Below, in pieces: positions 53,620-63,145 of a DNA stretch of 64,000 bases; the first letter of the stretch is position 1, and each line of letters opens with the position of its first letter. This DNA is from Flavimarina sp. Hel_I_48 (lineage in GTDB: Bacteria; Bacteroidota; Bacteroidia; Flavobacteriales; Flavobacteriaceae): positions 3,225,001 through 3,289,000 of the forward strand of contig NZ_JPOL01000002.1 of assembly GCF_000733945.1 (NCBI RefSeq), given 5' to 3'. The translations under genes and the position numbers were made by a program. Under the pieces are notes generated by a model. The model worked only from the letters and a program-made list of their open reading frames with translations. It did not search any database and had not been told where the DNA came from.

Positions 53620-54855
53620 TTGATAGTAAAAATTATTCTAAAAAGGTTACGAGGAGCGCTTCAGGTTGAGGAAGAAATTCTATTTCAGCATTGGCTCTTT
53701 GCAAATAAGAATAATATCAGAACTTACTATAGGCTCAAAGAATATATATCTTCCAATGGATCTATTCCTGATATCACCGAACTTGATGCGAATGAGGCCT
53801 GGAAAAAAATCAATGCTACTTTAGATAAGAAAGAATTAAATAAACAACCCATAAAGCCCAAGCGCAGTTTATGGAGATATGCTGCGGTTTTTGTATTTAT
53901 TTTAGGTGGGTTTTTATACTTCAATAATTCAAACCGTCTTACGGATACCGTTGAGAAAACAACAGTAAACGGAATAACCCTTGAAATGGGCAGCGGGAGA
54001 ATACAAACACTTTCCCCACAGGGTACTTCTTCCATCGTGAATACTAATGGACAAGTGTTGGGTAAAAAAGAGGGCGCGGTTCTCGATTATACAGAAAATG
54101 AGGGGATTGCTAACAATTCAAGTATTGAATACAATACAATTACTATTCCCAACGGTAAAAAATTTCAAATCTTACTTTCAGACAGTACGCTGGTTCATTT
54201 AAATTCGGGATCATCATTAAAGTTTCCCACGCAGTTCAGCAAAGGAAAATATAGGGAAGTCACCCTTAGCGGTGAAGCTTTTTTTGATGTACATAAAGAC
54301 GCTGAAAGTCCTTTCATAGTTACTTCCGGCTCTATGGCAATAAGGGTTTTAGGCACCAGTTTCAATGTGAGCGCCTATCCTGAAGATATGCACCAAAGCG
54401 CGGTACTTGTTGAAGGGGCTGTACAACTCTATGAAGCGGGAACTCCATATGAAAAAGAGGATGCCACATTGCTCTCTTCAGGTTTTAAAGCAGAATGGAA
54501 CACAGCGGATAAAAAACCAAGTCTGGAAAAAGTGGATACTACACTTTACACAGCCTGGAAAGAGGGCAAACTTGTTATGCGAGAGGTGGCGTTTTCTGCC
54601 ATAATTCAACGGCTGCAGCGCCATTACGGTGTCAAAATCAAAAATGATTATAGAGAACTGGACAAAAGGGTCTTTACCGCCACCTTTGAAAAAGAAACTA
54701 TTGAAGAGGTATTGGAAACATTTAAAATTGAGACCCCATTTACTTACGATATTAATGGGGATTCAGTACACATTCACCATTCTACGAACAACACTAAAAA
54801 TGCAATGCCTATGAAACAAAAGGATGATAGGGGGTACCCTGTTACAAACCAATAG
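53620..54855 (+). CDS. FecR-family anti-sigma factor
   Basis: A 411-residue inner-membrane anti-sigma factor. The N-terminal cytoplasmic part (about 90 residues) ends at a single TM segment (RYAAVFVFILGGFLYF). The periplasmic FecR domain has ITIPNGKKFQILLSDSTLVHLNSGSSLKFP, REVTLSGEAFFDVHKDAESPFIVTSG and IRVLGTSFNVSAYPED. A C-terminal STN-like segment follows (FSAIIQRLQRHYGVKIKND..FTATFEKETIEEVLETFK). The only plausible start is the TTG at 53620, since no ATG precedes the conserved region in frame. It is the partner of the sigma factor and of the STN domain of the next gene. Confidence 0.9.
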   Translation: MIVKIILKRLRGALQVEEEILFQHWLFANKNNIRTYYRLKEYISSNGSIPDITELDANEAWKKINATLDKKELNKQPIKPKRSLWRYAAVFVFILGGFLYFNNSNRLTDTVEKTTVNGITLEMGSGRIQTLSPQGTSSIVNTNGQVLGKKEGAVLDYTENEGIANNSSIEYNTITIPNGKKFQILLSDSTLVHLNSGSSLKFPTQFSKGKYREVTLSGEAFFDVHKDAESPFIVTSGSMAIRVLGTSFNVSAYPEDMHQSAVLVEGAVQLYEAGTPYEKEDATLLSSGFKAEWNTADKKPSLEKVDTTLYTAWKEGKLVMREVAFSAIIQRLQRHYGVKIKNDYRELDKRVFTATFEKETIEEVLETFKIETPFTYDINGDSVHIHHSTNNTKNAMPMKQKDDRGYPVTNQ

Positions 54856-54904
54856 CGCTTTATGATTATATACATAGAGATAAACCAATAATCAACTATA
54901 TGTG

Positions 54905-57900
54905 ATGAAAAACTACCAATCTATAGGAATATTCGTATCCCCTTCAACTAATTTTAGCTTAAAAGCGAGACTTTTTATTTTATTATCCTTAGTGACCCTT
55001 TTTTCCCTTCAAGCGAAATCGTTATCGCAAAAGCAAAAAGTGTCCTTTCAGCTTGAGAATGTCCAGATGATAAGGATTATGGAAAAAATAGAATCTACCA
55101 CAGATTTTAAATTTCTCTACGATATCAATAAAATAGACACCTCTATAACAAAGTCCATAAGAGTAGAGAATATGCCGCTAGACGAGGTACTTGCTATACT
55201 CTTTAAGGATTCAACGATTGACTTTGTATTTCGCGGAAATCAAATAGTACTTAAACTAAAGCCTACACTACCCAATAAGGATTCCAGAGACAGTAACGCT
55301 AGCGCTGTTTTCCAACAAAATGTTTCAGGTACCGTAACCGATAACAATGGAATGCCTATTCCTGGGGTTTCCGTAGTTGAAAAAAATACTACAAATGGTA
55401 CTGCCACAGATTTTGACGGTAAATATTCTATAAATCTCAGTCAGGCAAATGCCGCTTTGATTTTCAGTTTTGTTGGTTTTGCGACTAAGGAGGTTTCTGT
55501 ACCAGATGCGGGTTCCCTAGATGTTATTATGACAGAGGATACACAAAACCTGGATGAGGTTGTAGTTACTGCGCTGGGAATTAAACAGGAAACCAGAAAG
55601 CTGGGGTATGCCGTAGCTTCGGTTGAGGCAGAGGAGGTCAATGTTAACCGTTCTTCAAACTTTATGAACTCCCTACAGGGAAAAGTGGCCGGTGTAAATA
55701 TTTCTGGTTTGAGTACGGGTCCAGGGGGATCTTCAAAAGTGCGCATACGTGGTCAATCTTCCATATCGGGAACTAATAATCCATTAATAGTTGTCAATGG
55801 TGTTCCTATAGACAATTCAAGCTTTGGGACCAGTATAGGAAGCAGCAGTGGTGAACTGGGAACAAACAGTGGAGGTGTAACTTCAGACGGTGGGGATGGT
55901 TTTTCAAGTATAAATCCAGATGATATTGAAAGTATGACAATCCTAAAAGGAGCGACAGGTGCCGCATTGTACGGTTCACGTGCAAAAGATGGTGTTATTA
56001 TGATCACAACGAAGACCGGAGGATCAGGGCAGGGAATAGGGGTAAGTTATACGATAAGTATGGCCAATCAAAATCCTCTTGACTTTACTGATTATCAATA
56101 TGAATATGGGCAGGGGGAAAATGGTGTGCGGCCTACGTCTCCTAATCCTACCTCAGGGCAATGGTCTTTTGGAGAACGTTTTGAGCCGGGCATGACCCAG
56201 ATTTTGTTTGATGGTATCGAAGTGCCCTATGTGCCTGTTCATGATAGAATCAGAAAATTCTACCGTCAGGGACTGGATATTACCAATTCCATATCCCTTT
56301 CCGGAAACGGTGAGAATGGAGGGTTTAATCTTTCCCTTTCTAACCTGGAAAGCACCGGTATCACGCCAAACAATAAATTTGAAAGGATAAATGTAAGTCT
56401 GGCAGGAAATTATAACCTTACAGATAAGCTTTCTTTTGCTACAAGTATAAATTACTCAAATGAGAGCAATATCAATCCTCCTAACGTAGGTCAACAGGAT
56501 AATACCATTTCAGTATCCCTTTATAATCTGGCCAACTCCATGCCTCTTGATCTGCTGGATGCCAATAAATTTGACGAGAATGGCGATGAATATGTTTACT
56601 CCCGGTTTAGAAATAGGACCAATCCATATTTTACGCTTAGTGAGCAGTTCAACACCATAAACAGGGACCGTGTTTTTGGTAATGCCTCCCTTAAATATAA
56701 TTTTCTTCCCTGGTTATTTGGACAAGTCAGGGTAGGACAGGATTACTGGTCTAGGGCTCAGGATTACAACGGTTTCCCCACGGGACAAGCTGCTCAGGGA
56801 CCAGCGCCCGAAGGTTTTGTGAATGGTACCTACACTCAGGAAGTGCGTAGGTTTAGGGAAACTAACGTTGACTTTTTATTTTCAGCGGATACAGACTTAA
56901 GTGATGATTTTGGTCTGGCTGTCCTTTTTGGCGGAAACAGATTATACCGTAGGTCAGACTTAAACAGGGTAAACGTTACAAATTTTGTAATACGGGATCT
57001 GTATACCGTACAGAATGGCCGTGTCAAGGATCCCATCTATGCCTTATCAGAAAGGGCAGTCAATTCACTATATGGCTCCGTTGACCTCTCTTTTAAAGAG
57101 ACTTTATATTTAACCGGAACCTTACGTAATGACTGGTTCTCAACGCTTTCCCCAGCAAATAGAAGTATATTGTATCCTTCATTATCAGCTAGTTATGTTT
57201 TTTCAAACAACTTGAACAGCGATTGGTTGAGTTTTGGTAAGTTGAGGGCGGCTTATGCAGAAGTAGGTAGTGATACAGATGTCCCTCCCTATTCAAACAC
57301 GTTATTCTACAACATTAATACGAATTTCTTCGCAAATCCTGATGGTCAACTACAACCTGTGGCGGGAGCAAATACAAGCACCTTGCCTAATACAAACCTA
57401 AAACCGGCACGCGTTACAGAAACGGAGTTGGGATTAGACATTCGTATGTTTAAGAGCAGGGTAAACCTTGACTTGAGTGTCTATCGTAAAAGTACTTTTG
57501 ACCAGATCATACCTGCGCAAATATCAAACACTTCAGGTTTTGTGAGTACGCTTATCAATAGTGGTGAGAGCCGCAGTGATGGTGTTGAAGCGCTTTTAAC
57601 GCTGGTTCCATTTAAAAGCGATGATTTTCAGTGGGATATCACCCTTAACAATTCCTATAACAAAACCAAGGTAGTCAGCTTGTTGACCAATACGCCGGGG
57701 GAGAGTATCCTGGTAGGAACACATGCCTTTAATGGATTTTTATTTCAGGTTGTAGGCGAGGAAATAGGGCAGTTGGCTGGTTTTGGCTACAAGAAGGATG
57801 ATCAGGGCAGACAAATATTTGGTACCGATGGGCGACCGCTCAGGACAGATGAGATTGTATATTTTGGCAGCGCACTGCCTCGATGGGTAGGAGGTATAAC

Positions 57901-58399
57901 CAATACGTTTAGGTACAAGGATTTTAACGCCTCTTTTCTAATAGACTTTAAGTTGGGTGGTAAGATGATATCTGGTACTAACTTCAATGCGGTAAGACAT
58001 GGACTTCACAAAATAACACTTCCAGGAAGGGAAAATGGTGTAATAGGCGAAGGTGTCAATGAAGCTGGTCAGCCCAATACGGTCGCCACACCCTCACAGA
58101 CCTATTGGGAGGTCGTACGATCCCAGCAACTTATAGAGCCCATTGTATACAATAGCGGATTCTGGAAGTTCAGGCAATTATCTGTCGGTTACAATTTCCG
58201 TCAGTTCATACCTGAAGATTCGCCCTTGCAATCCGTTACCCTAAATGTGTTTGCCAACAATCTTTTCATTATTAAAAAATGGGTTCCCAATATAGATCCG
58301 GATTCTTTTGGCTATAGCTCAGACAATGTATCTGGTCTTGAATCTACGGGTGTACCCACAACGAGAAGTATTGGCTTTAACCTAAACTGTAAATTTTAA
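54905..58399 (+). CDS. SusC-family TonB-dependent transducer/transporter with STN domain
   Basis: 1164 residues from the ATG at 54905 (a GTG three bases earlier is also in frame). After a long signal segment comes an STN (secretin and TonB N-terminal) domain, QLENVQMIRIMEKIESTTDFKF..MPLDEVLAILFKDST, which passes the signal to FecR. Then come a carboxypeptidase-regulatory-like domain (VSGTVTDNNGMPIPGVSVV), a plug with NPLIVVNGVPIDNSSF and ILKGATGAALYGSRAKDGVIMITTK, and the barrel ending LNCKF. The STN domain distinguishes it from both mannan-locus SusCs. Its substrate should be the inducer of this locus. Confidence 0.95.
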   Translation: MKNYQSIGIFVSPSTNFSLKARLFILLSLVTLFSLQAKSLSQKQKVSFQLENVQMIRIMEKIESTTDFKFLYDINKIDTSITKSIRVENMPLDEVLAILFKDSTIDFVFRGNQIVLKLKPTLPNKDSRDSNASAVFQQNVSGTVTDNNGMPIPGVSVVEKNTTNGTATDFDGKYSINLSQANAALIFSFVGFATKEVSVPDAGSLDVIMTEDTQNLDEVVVTALGIKQETRKLGYAVASVEAEEVNVNRSSNFMNSLQGKVAGVNISGLSTGPGGSSKVRIRGQSSISGTNNPLIVVNGVPIDNSSFGTSIGSSSGELGTNSGGVTSDGGDGFSSINPDDIESMTILKGATGAALYGSRAKDGVIMITTKTGGSGQGIGVSYTISMANQNPLDFTDYQYEYGQGENGVRPTSPNPTSGQWSFGERFEPGMTQILFDGIEVPYVPVHDRIRKFYRQGLDITNSISLSGNGENGGFNLSLSNLESTGITPNNKFERINVSLAGNYNLTDKLSFATSINYSNESNINPPNVGQQDNTISVSLYNLANSMPLDLLDANKFDENGDEYVYSRFRNRTNPYFTLSEQFNTINRDRVFGNASLKYNFLPWLFGQVRVGQDYWSRAQDYNGFPTGQAAQGPAPEGFVNGTYTQEVRRFRETNVDFLFSADTDLSDDFGLAVLFGGNRLYRRSDLNRVNVTNFVIRDLYTVQNGRVKDPIYALSERAVNSLYGSVDLSFKETLYLTGTLRNDWFSTLSPANRSILYPSLSASYVFSNNLNSDWLSFGKLRAAYAEVGSDTDVPPYSNTLFYNINTNFFANPDGQLQPVAGANTSTLPNTNLKPARVTETELGLDIRMFKSRVNLDLSVYRKSTFDQIIPAQISNTSGFVSTLINSGESRSDGVEALLTLVPFKSDDFQWDITLNNSYNKTKVVSLLTNTPGESILVGTHAFNGFLFQVVGEEIGQLAGFGYKKDDQGRQIFGTDGRPLRTDEIVYFGSALPRWVGGITNTFRYKDFNASFLIDFKLGGKMISGTNFNAVRHGLHKITLPGRENGVIGEGVNEAGQPNTVATPSQTYWEVVRSQQLIEPIVYNSGFWKFRQLSVGYNFRQFIPEDSPLQSVTLNVFANNLFIIKKWVPNIDPDSFGYSSDNVSGLESTGVPTTRSIGFNLNCKF

Positions 58400-58409
58400 A
58401 GAAAAGATC

Positions 58410-59942
58410 ATGAAAAAAATATATAACAGTTGGTTCTTAATTACTTTGGTCCTTATGACCTTATCGTGTCAGGATGATTTTGAAGAGATAAACACTAATT
58501 CTGTAGATCCTACAAGTACCAGTGTAGATCCGGTATTTTTATTGAATAGCGCCATAATAAACACTTCTTTTTCAAATGCGCAGTTAATCTATGATATGGG
58601 TGTGGTACAGCAGATAGTGTCGCCCAACTCTGGTGTGTTGACTGGTGCAAACTACAATCAGGATAACCGGGACGTAACCGATGACCACTGGGTAAAATAT
58701 TATGAGAATGTTATTAAGAACACAGGGGATATACTTGGTCAGTTGGAGCAGGAAGGAGCCCCTTCACGCCCCAACCTTAAAAATATTACCCGCCTTGTAA
58801 AAGCCCTTACCTTTATGATACTTACGGATGAATATGGCGATATACCCTATTTTGAAGCCGGTAAGGGAATTTATGACCAGATTGTGCTGCCTAAATATGA
58901 TGCGCAAGAGGCTATTTACAAAGACTTGATAAAAGAAGTCAGAGAAGCTGTGGCAGGTCTCAATGCATCAGCAATGGTAGAAACAGGAGAGGTCATGTAT
59001 GCAGGAGATACAGGAAAGTGGAGAAGGTTCGGGAATTCACTTTTACTAAGGGTGGGAATGCACCTTTCAGAAGTAGATCCTGCCCTTGCCGAAGAAATAG
59101 TTCGAGAAGCCTTTGCTGCCGGAGTTATGAGGGGTAATGAAGATAATTATGTTGTGCGACATGATAATAATTATTTAAATGATAACGGGGCGCTCCTTAA
59201 TGCTACAGAGGCTAATAATATATACCTCGTCGATACTTTTGTTGATTATTTGTTAGAGACCGAAGACCCCAGATTAGGTGCTCTTGCCATTAGATATACA
59301 AATGCTACTTCTGGCCCAGATCAGATCCAGGAAAATGGATCAACAGCTGCGGTGGACCAGATTGGAATGCCCATGGGTTATGACAATGGTACCATTGGCG
59401 CGGTTGCTGAAAATATGGGACTTGCCAGTTTTTATGCCTTCTCACAAATTGATCGTTACCGCGTAGTACGCCAGGCAGCACCCATGTTTATCATAACGCA
59501 TGCCCAGACGCAGTTATTACTTGCTGAGGCAGCAGTGAGAGGATGGGTTTCGGGCAACCCGGCAGATTACTATAATACAGGCATCAGGGCGCACATGGAA
59601 TTGATGGTTCAATATCATGTAGATTCAGAAATACCTGCGGCAGATATAAATTCCTATCTCACAAATAATCCATTTAATCCGGCAGATGCCATGCAGCAAA
59701 TTGGCACGCAGTACTGGGTAGCATGTTTCCTTAATGGACCTGAAGCTTTTGCAAACTTTAGAAGGACGGGATATCCTATTTTGACTCCGAATCCCTATCC
59801 TTCCCAGGATATTACCGGCGATTTCATCAACAGACTCACGTATCCAAATTCAGAAGTTGCCACAAACACCAGCAATCTCAATGAAGCAGTCTCTAGAATG
59901 GGCACAGACGACCTTAATACTAAAGTATGGTGGGACAAGTAA
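58410..59942 (+). CDS. SusD/RagB-type lipoprotein (SusD_2-like)
   Basis: A 510-residue lipoprotein (LSCQDDFEEINTNSVDPT). The body has the features of the second SusD type: VVQQIVSPNSGVLTGANYNQD, GDTGKWRRFGNSLLLRVGMHLSEVDP, LTDEYGDIPYFEAG, and a C-terminal IGTQYWVACFLNGPEAFANFRRTGYPIL. It starts 10 bp after susC3. It differs clearly from the two mannan-locus SusDs, consistent with a non-mannan ligand. Confidence 0.93.
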   Translation: MKKIYNSWFLITLVLMTLSCQDDFEEINTNSVDPTSTSVDPVFLLNSAIINTSFSNAQLIYDMGVVQQIVSPNSGVLTGANYNQDNRDVTDDHWVKYYENVIKNTGDILGQLEQEGAPSRPNLKNITRLVKALTFMILTDEYGDIPYFEAGKGIYDQIVLPKYDAQEAIYKDLIKEVREAVAGLNASAMVETGEVMYAGDTGKWRRFGNSLLLRVGMHLSEVDPALAEEIVREAFAAGVMRGNEDNYVVRHDNNYLNDNGALLNATEANNIYLVDTFVDYLLETEDPRLGALAIRYTNATSGPDQIQENGSTAAVDQIGMPMGYDNGTIGAVAENMGLASFYAFSQIDRYRVVRQAAPMFIITHAQTQLLLAEAAVRGWVSGNPADYYNTGIRAHMELMVQYHVDSEIPAADINSYLTNNPFNPADAMQQIGTQYWVACFLNGPEAFANFRRTGYPILTPNPYPSQDITGDFINRLTYPNSEVATNTSNLNEAVSRMGTDDLNTKVWWDK

Positions 59943-60027
59943 TTTGTAGAATAAGCAAATACGCACATCTGTATTACAGTCTTAAATAGTTGTATAATAA
60001 GGTAATAATGTATTAAAAATCAATAGT

Positions 60028-61530
60028 ATGGAAAATAGACTTCATAAACTAATCAATAAATTTAAAAAGGAAGAAACTGATTATTCAAATAGCAGAAATG
60101 CCGAAATGAACAATCCCTATACCGCAAATGAGCGTCGCAATTTTTTGAAAAAGACAGCTCTGGGAGGTATCGCTTTATCAAGTTTTACTACGGGATATTC
60201 CTTCGAGGATACCGTGGCACATACAACTGGAAAGGTAAATAGGGCATCTGCGCCGTCAGAATTAAAAATAACAGATATGCGCTATGTGCTTACTGACGTT
60301 ATGGGCGGCACAGCTATAATACGTATAGACACTAATCAGGGCATTCACGGTCTTGGTGAAGTGCGGGATGCGGCAGACGTACGCTACGCCTTAATGTTAA
60401 AAAGCCGAATTCTAGGGGAAAATCCATGTAATGTGGAGAAGATCTTTAAGAGCATCAAACAATTTGGTGGGCCCTCTCGTCAGGCAGGAGGGGTCTGTGG
60501 GGTTGAAATGGCCCTATGGGATCTTTGCGGTAAAGCGTACAATGTTCCTGCCTGGCAATTGCTTGGAGGAAGATACCGCGATAAGGTGCGCATGTATGCT
60601 GATACCCCAGAGGCTAAATCTCCTGAAGAACAGAAAAAACTCATTGATTATCGTATTAATGAGCAGGGATATACCTGGCTTAAAATGGATGTCTCCATTG
60701 GAGAACTAAAAGGAAAGCCCGGCACTGTTGTAAATGGAAAATTTTGGGAGGATGACAAAGGCAATCTCAACCAATGGGGCGACCGTAGAAATTATATGAA
60801 CTATGGTAATACCATGCATCCTTTTACCCAAATTCAAATTACGGATAAAGGACTCGAAGAACTTCAGCAAGTTGTTGAGGATGTTCGGAATATGGTGGGC
60901 TACGAAATACCCATTTCAACAGATCATTATGGGCATTTTGATATGAATAATAACATAAGATTAGCCAAAGCCCTTGAGAAGTACAGATTGGCATGGTTTG
61001 AAGATATGGTTCCCTGGCAATATACAGAACAATGGAAGACGATTACAAATTCCATCGAAACCCCTACCACCACGGGTGAGGATATTTATCTTTTGGAAAA
61101 TTTCAAACCGTTAATAGAACAACGTGCGGTTGATATCATACATCCTGATCTTGCATCTTCTGGCGGACTTTTAGAAACCAAAAGAATAGGCGATTATGCC
61201 GAAGAATTTGGTGTGGCGATGGCCATGCATCAGGCAGGGACGCCGGTATCCTTTATGGCCAATGTGCACTGTGCAGCAGCGACACAAAATTTTCTCGCTT
61301 TGGAACATCACTCGGTAGACTTGCCCTGGTGGGAAGATTTAGTTAAAACCGTAGGTGGATATAAAATGATTGATAAAGGCTTTGCGACCGTTCCACTGAC
61401 TGCGCCAGGTCTTGGGATTGAGTTAAATGAGGAGGTGCTGAAACAGCACATTGATCAAAGAGACAAAAGTTATTTTGCCCCAACTAAAGAGTGGGATGAG
61501 CTCAGGTCCCATGATAGGACCTACAGTTAA
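60028..61530 (+). CDS. Tat-exported enolase-superfamily (MR/MLE) sugar-acid dehydratase
   Basis: A 500-residue protein of the mandelate racemase/muconate lactonizing group. A twin-arginine signal lies near residues 35-57 (NERRNFLKKTALGGIALSS), so the enzyme folds in the cytoplasm and is exported. An alternative ATG at 60106 gives a more usual short Tat signal. The barrel carries STDHYGH (Asp299 ligand, His300), WFEDM (Glu325), TGED (Glu351), HPDLASSGG (Asp374) and MAMHQAGTP (His401). The strand-2 motif is WLKMD (Lys219, Asp221). These fit acid-sugar dehydratases of the galactonate/mannonate type, which yield 2-keto-3-deoxy-aldonates. The exact substrate is open. Periplasmic location is unusual for this family. 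Confidence 0.87.
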   Translation: MENRLHKLINKFKKEETDYSNSRNAEMNNPYTANERRNFLKKTALGGIALSSFTTGYSFEDTVAHTTGKVNRASAPSELKITDMRYVLTDVMGGTAIIRIDTNQGIHGLGEVRDAADVRYALMLKSRILGENPCNVEKIFKSIKQFGGPSRQAGGVCGVEMALWDLCGKAYNVPAWQLLGGRYRDKVRMYADTPEAKSPEEQKKLIDYRINEQGYTWLKMDVSIGELKGKPGTVVNGKFWEDDKGNLNQWGDRRNYMNYGNTMHPFTQIQITDKGLEELQQVVEDVRNMVGYEIPISTDHYGHFDMNNNIRLAKALEKYRLAWFEDMVPWQYTEQWKTITNSIETPTTTGEDIYLLENFKPLIEQRAVDIIHPDLASSGGLLETKRIGDYAEEFGVAMAMHQAGTPVSFMANVHCAAATQNFLALEHHSVDLPWWEDLVKTVGGYKMIDKGFATVPLTAPGLGIELNEEVLKQHIDQRDKSYFAPTKEWDELRSHDRTYS

Positions 61531-61692
61531 GAATGTACACTTTGCGAGTAAATAATTGAAATATATTCCAAAAATCGAATTTTTAATAAGGATTGTTTTT
61601 AATAAGTGTTTGACAATAGGATAATCAGTTGAAGTACTAAATCGCAGAATTAATACGCGTATCTATAAAAGAAATATTTAAACCAGCGAAAA

Positions 61693-62631
61693 ATGAAGAA
61701 AATTAAAATAACCGTATTCCTAATGTGCTTTTTCGGTTTTTGCCATTTGAGGGCACAGGGGGTTACTGCATCTCCAGAACGAATAAAGGAACTTACTTCC
61801 AATTGGAATGGAGAACGTTTTGAAGACGGGAGGCCCAAAGTTTCAGATGCATTGCTGGAACGAATGAAGAATATTCAAATTGAGGAGGCCTGGGGCTTTT
61901 TAAGAGGGAAGGGCTACAATAATCAATATGAAGGGGATTGGGAAATAATTCACCCGGAAAGCGCAATGACTGGAAGAGTGGTTACAGCGCAGTATATGCC
62001 TTTAAGGCCAGATTATCAAAAGGTCGTAAAACTCAATGGAGCGGCAGAACGTCGTGATACTATTGGAGGTAGTAATTCCTGGCCTATTCAGCAACTTGTT
62101 CCAGGTGATATCTATGTTGCCGATGGATATGGAAGGATCGTAGATGGAACGCTCATAGGTTCAAATTTAGGAAATGCTATTTATGCCAACTCAGGAAATG
62201 GTGTTATCTTTAATGGAGGCGTAAGGGATGTCGCCGGTCTTCTTAATGTCCAGGGTTTTAATGGATGGCACAAAGGTGCCGACCCTTCTTATTTGCAAGA
62301 AGAAATGCTAACGAGTATAAATATGCCCATTCGCATAGGTAGGGCAACGGTGTTACCAGGTGATGTTGTTTTGGCAAATCAGCATGGTACCGTTTTTATT
62401 CCATCGCATTTGGCTTCAGAATTAGTTCTTTCATCAGAAATAGTGGGTTTAAGGGATCTTTTCGGATTTCAAAGACTGCGTGAAAAAAAATATACGGCCG
62501 GTCAGATCGATACGAAGTGGACACAGGAAATAAATACTGATTTCGAAAATTGGTTAAAAGCATACCCAGATACTAAATTACCAATGACAAGAAAAGAACT
62601 CACTGATTATATGTCCTCTAGAAAGCAATAG
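61693..62631 (+). CDS. Exported RraA-family protein (putative class II pyruvate aldolase-like lyase)
   Basis: A 312-residue RraA/HMG-aldolase-fold protein with a clear SPI signal (MKKIKITVFLMCFFGFCHLRAQ). Core motifs are VPGDIYVADGYGRIVDGTLIGSNLGNAIYANSGN, GVIFNGGVRDVAGL (the GGxRD block with the catalytic Arg-Asp of class II aldolases in this fold) and VLPGDVVLANQHGTVFIPSHLA. The usual family length is about 160-230 residues. Here an N-terminal segment with DALLERMKNIQIEEAWG and a helical C-terminal tail lengthen it. Cytoplasmic relatives cleave HMG or act on RNase E, and the second role makes no sense in the periplasm. An aldolase or decarboxylase acting on the dehydratase product is the natural inference. 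Confidence 0.8.
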   Translation: MKKIKITVFLMCFFGFCHLRAQGVTASPERIKELTSNWNGERFEDGRPKVSDALLERMKNIQIEEAWGFLRGKGYNNQYEGDWEIIHPESAMTGRVVTAQYMPLRPDYQKVVKLNGAAERRDTIGGSNSWPIQQLVPGDIYVADGYGRIVDGTLIGSNLGNAIYANSGNGVIFNGGVRDVAGLLNVQGFNGWHKGADPSYLQEEMLTSINMPIRIGRATVLPGDVVLANQHGTVFIPSHLASELVLSSEIVGLRDLFGFQRLREKKYTAGQIDTKWTQEINTDFENWLKAYPDTKLPMTRKELTDYMSSRKQ

Positions 62632-62642
62632 TAATTTGATAA

Positions 62643-63134
62643 ATGAAAGTTTATAAAACCAACATGAAAAAAAATAATCCAGTTTACGCGAAATCAAGAT
62701 TCTTTGCCTTAGTATGGTTGTTCGTACTATTTATTTTGACACCCTTTAGCAATTTGCTTGCACAGAAGAACAATAGCGCAAAAAATGTTGGACATGCTGT
62801 CACCCAACTTTATGAAGCCATGATTCAAAATAATGAGAAGGTACTCAAGGATCTTACTTCAGAAGATTTGACCTACGGCCACTCCAGTGGTAAGGTTGAG
62901 AATAAATCCGAGTATATAGATGGTGTAATGAACGGTGCATTTCAATTTTCAGCAATCAGCCCGGTTGATCAAACTATACAAACTTCTGGTGATATAGCCG
63001 TTGTAAGGCATATTTTTAAGGGAGAAGGGACAAATAATGGGTCACAGGCAAAAGTGAATATTGGCTGTATGCTTGTTTTTCAAAAACAGGATAAGGATTG
63101 GAAATTACTGGCTAGACAGGCGTTTAAACTCTAA
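62643..63134 (+). CDS. Exported NTF2-like (SnoaL/DUF4440-type) small protein
   Basis: A 163-residue protein with a signal peptide ending near NLLAQ. A second ATG at 62664 is an equally good start. The mature part is a single cone-shaped NTF2-like domain, VTQLYEAMIQNNEKVLKDLTSEDLTYGHSSGKVENKSEYIDGVM and WKLLARQAFKL. Proteins of this fold include isomerases, dehydratases and ligand binders, and no catalytic residues can be assigned. It starts 12 bp after the RraA gene and ends 12 bp before the symporter, so it is part of the same operon. In this context it might act on, or bind, a pathway intermediate. Confidence 0.8.
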   Translation: MKVYKTNMKKNNPVYAKSRFFALVWLFVLFILTPFSNLLAQKNNSAKNVGHAVTQLYEAMIQNNEKVLKDLTSEDLTYGHSSGKVENKSEYIDGVMNGAFQFSAISPVDQTIQTSGDIAVVRHIFKGEGTNNGSQAKVNIGCMLVFQKQDKDWKLLARQAFKL

Positions 63135-63145
63135 TTTAATTCATT

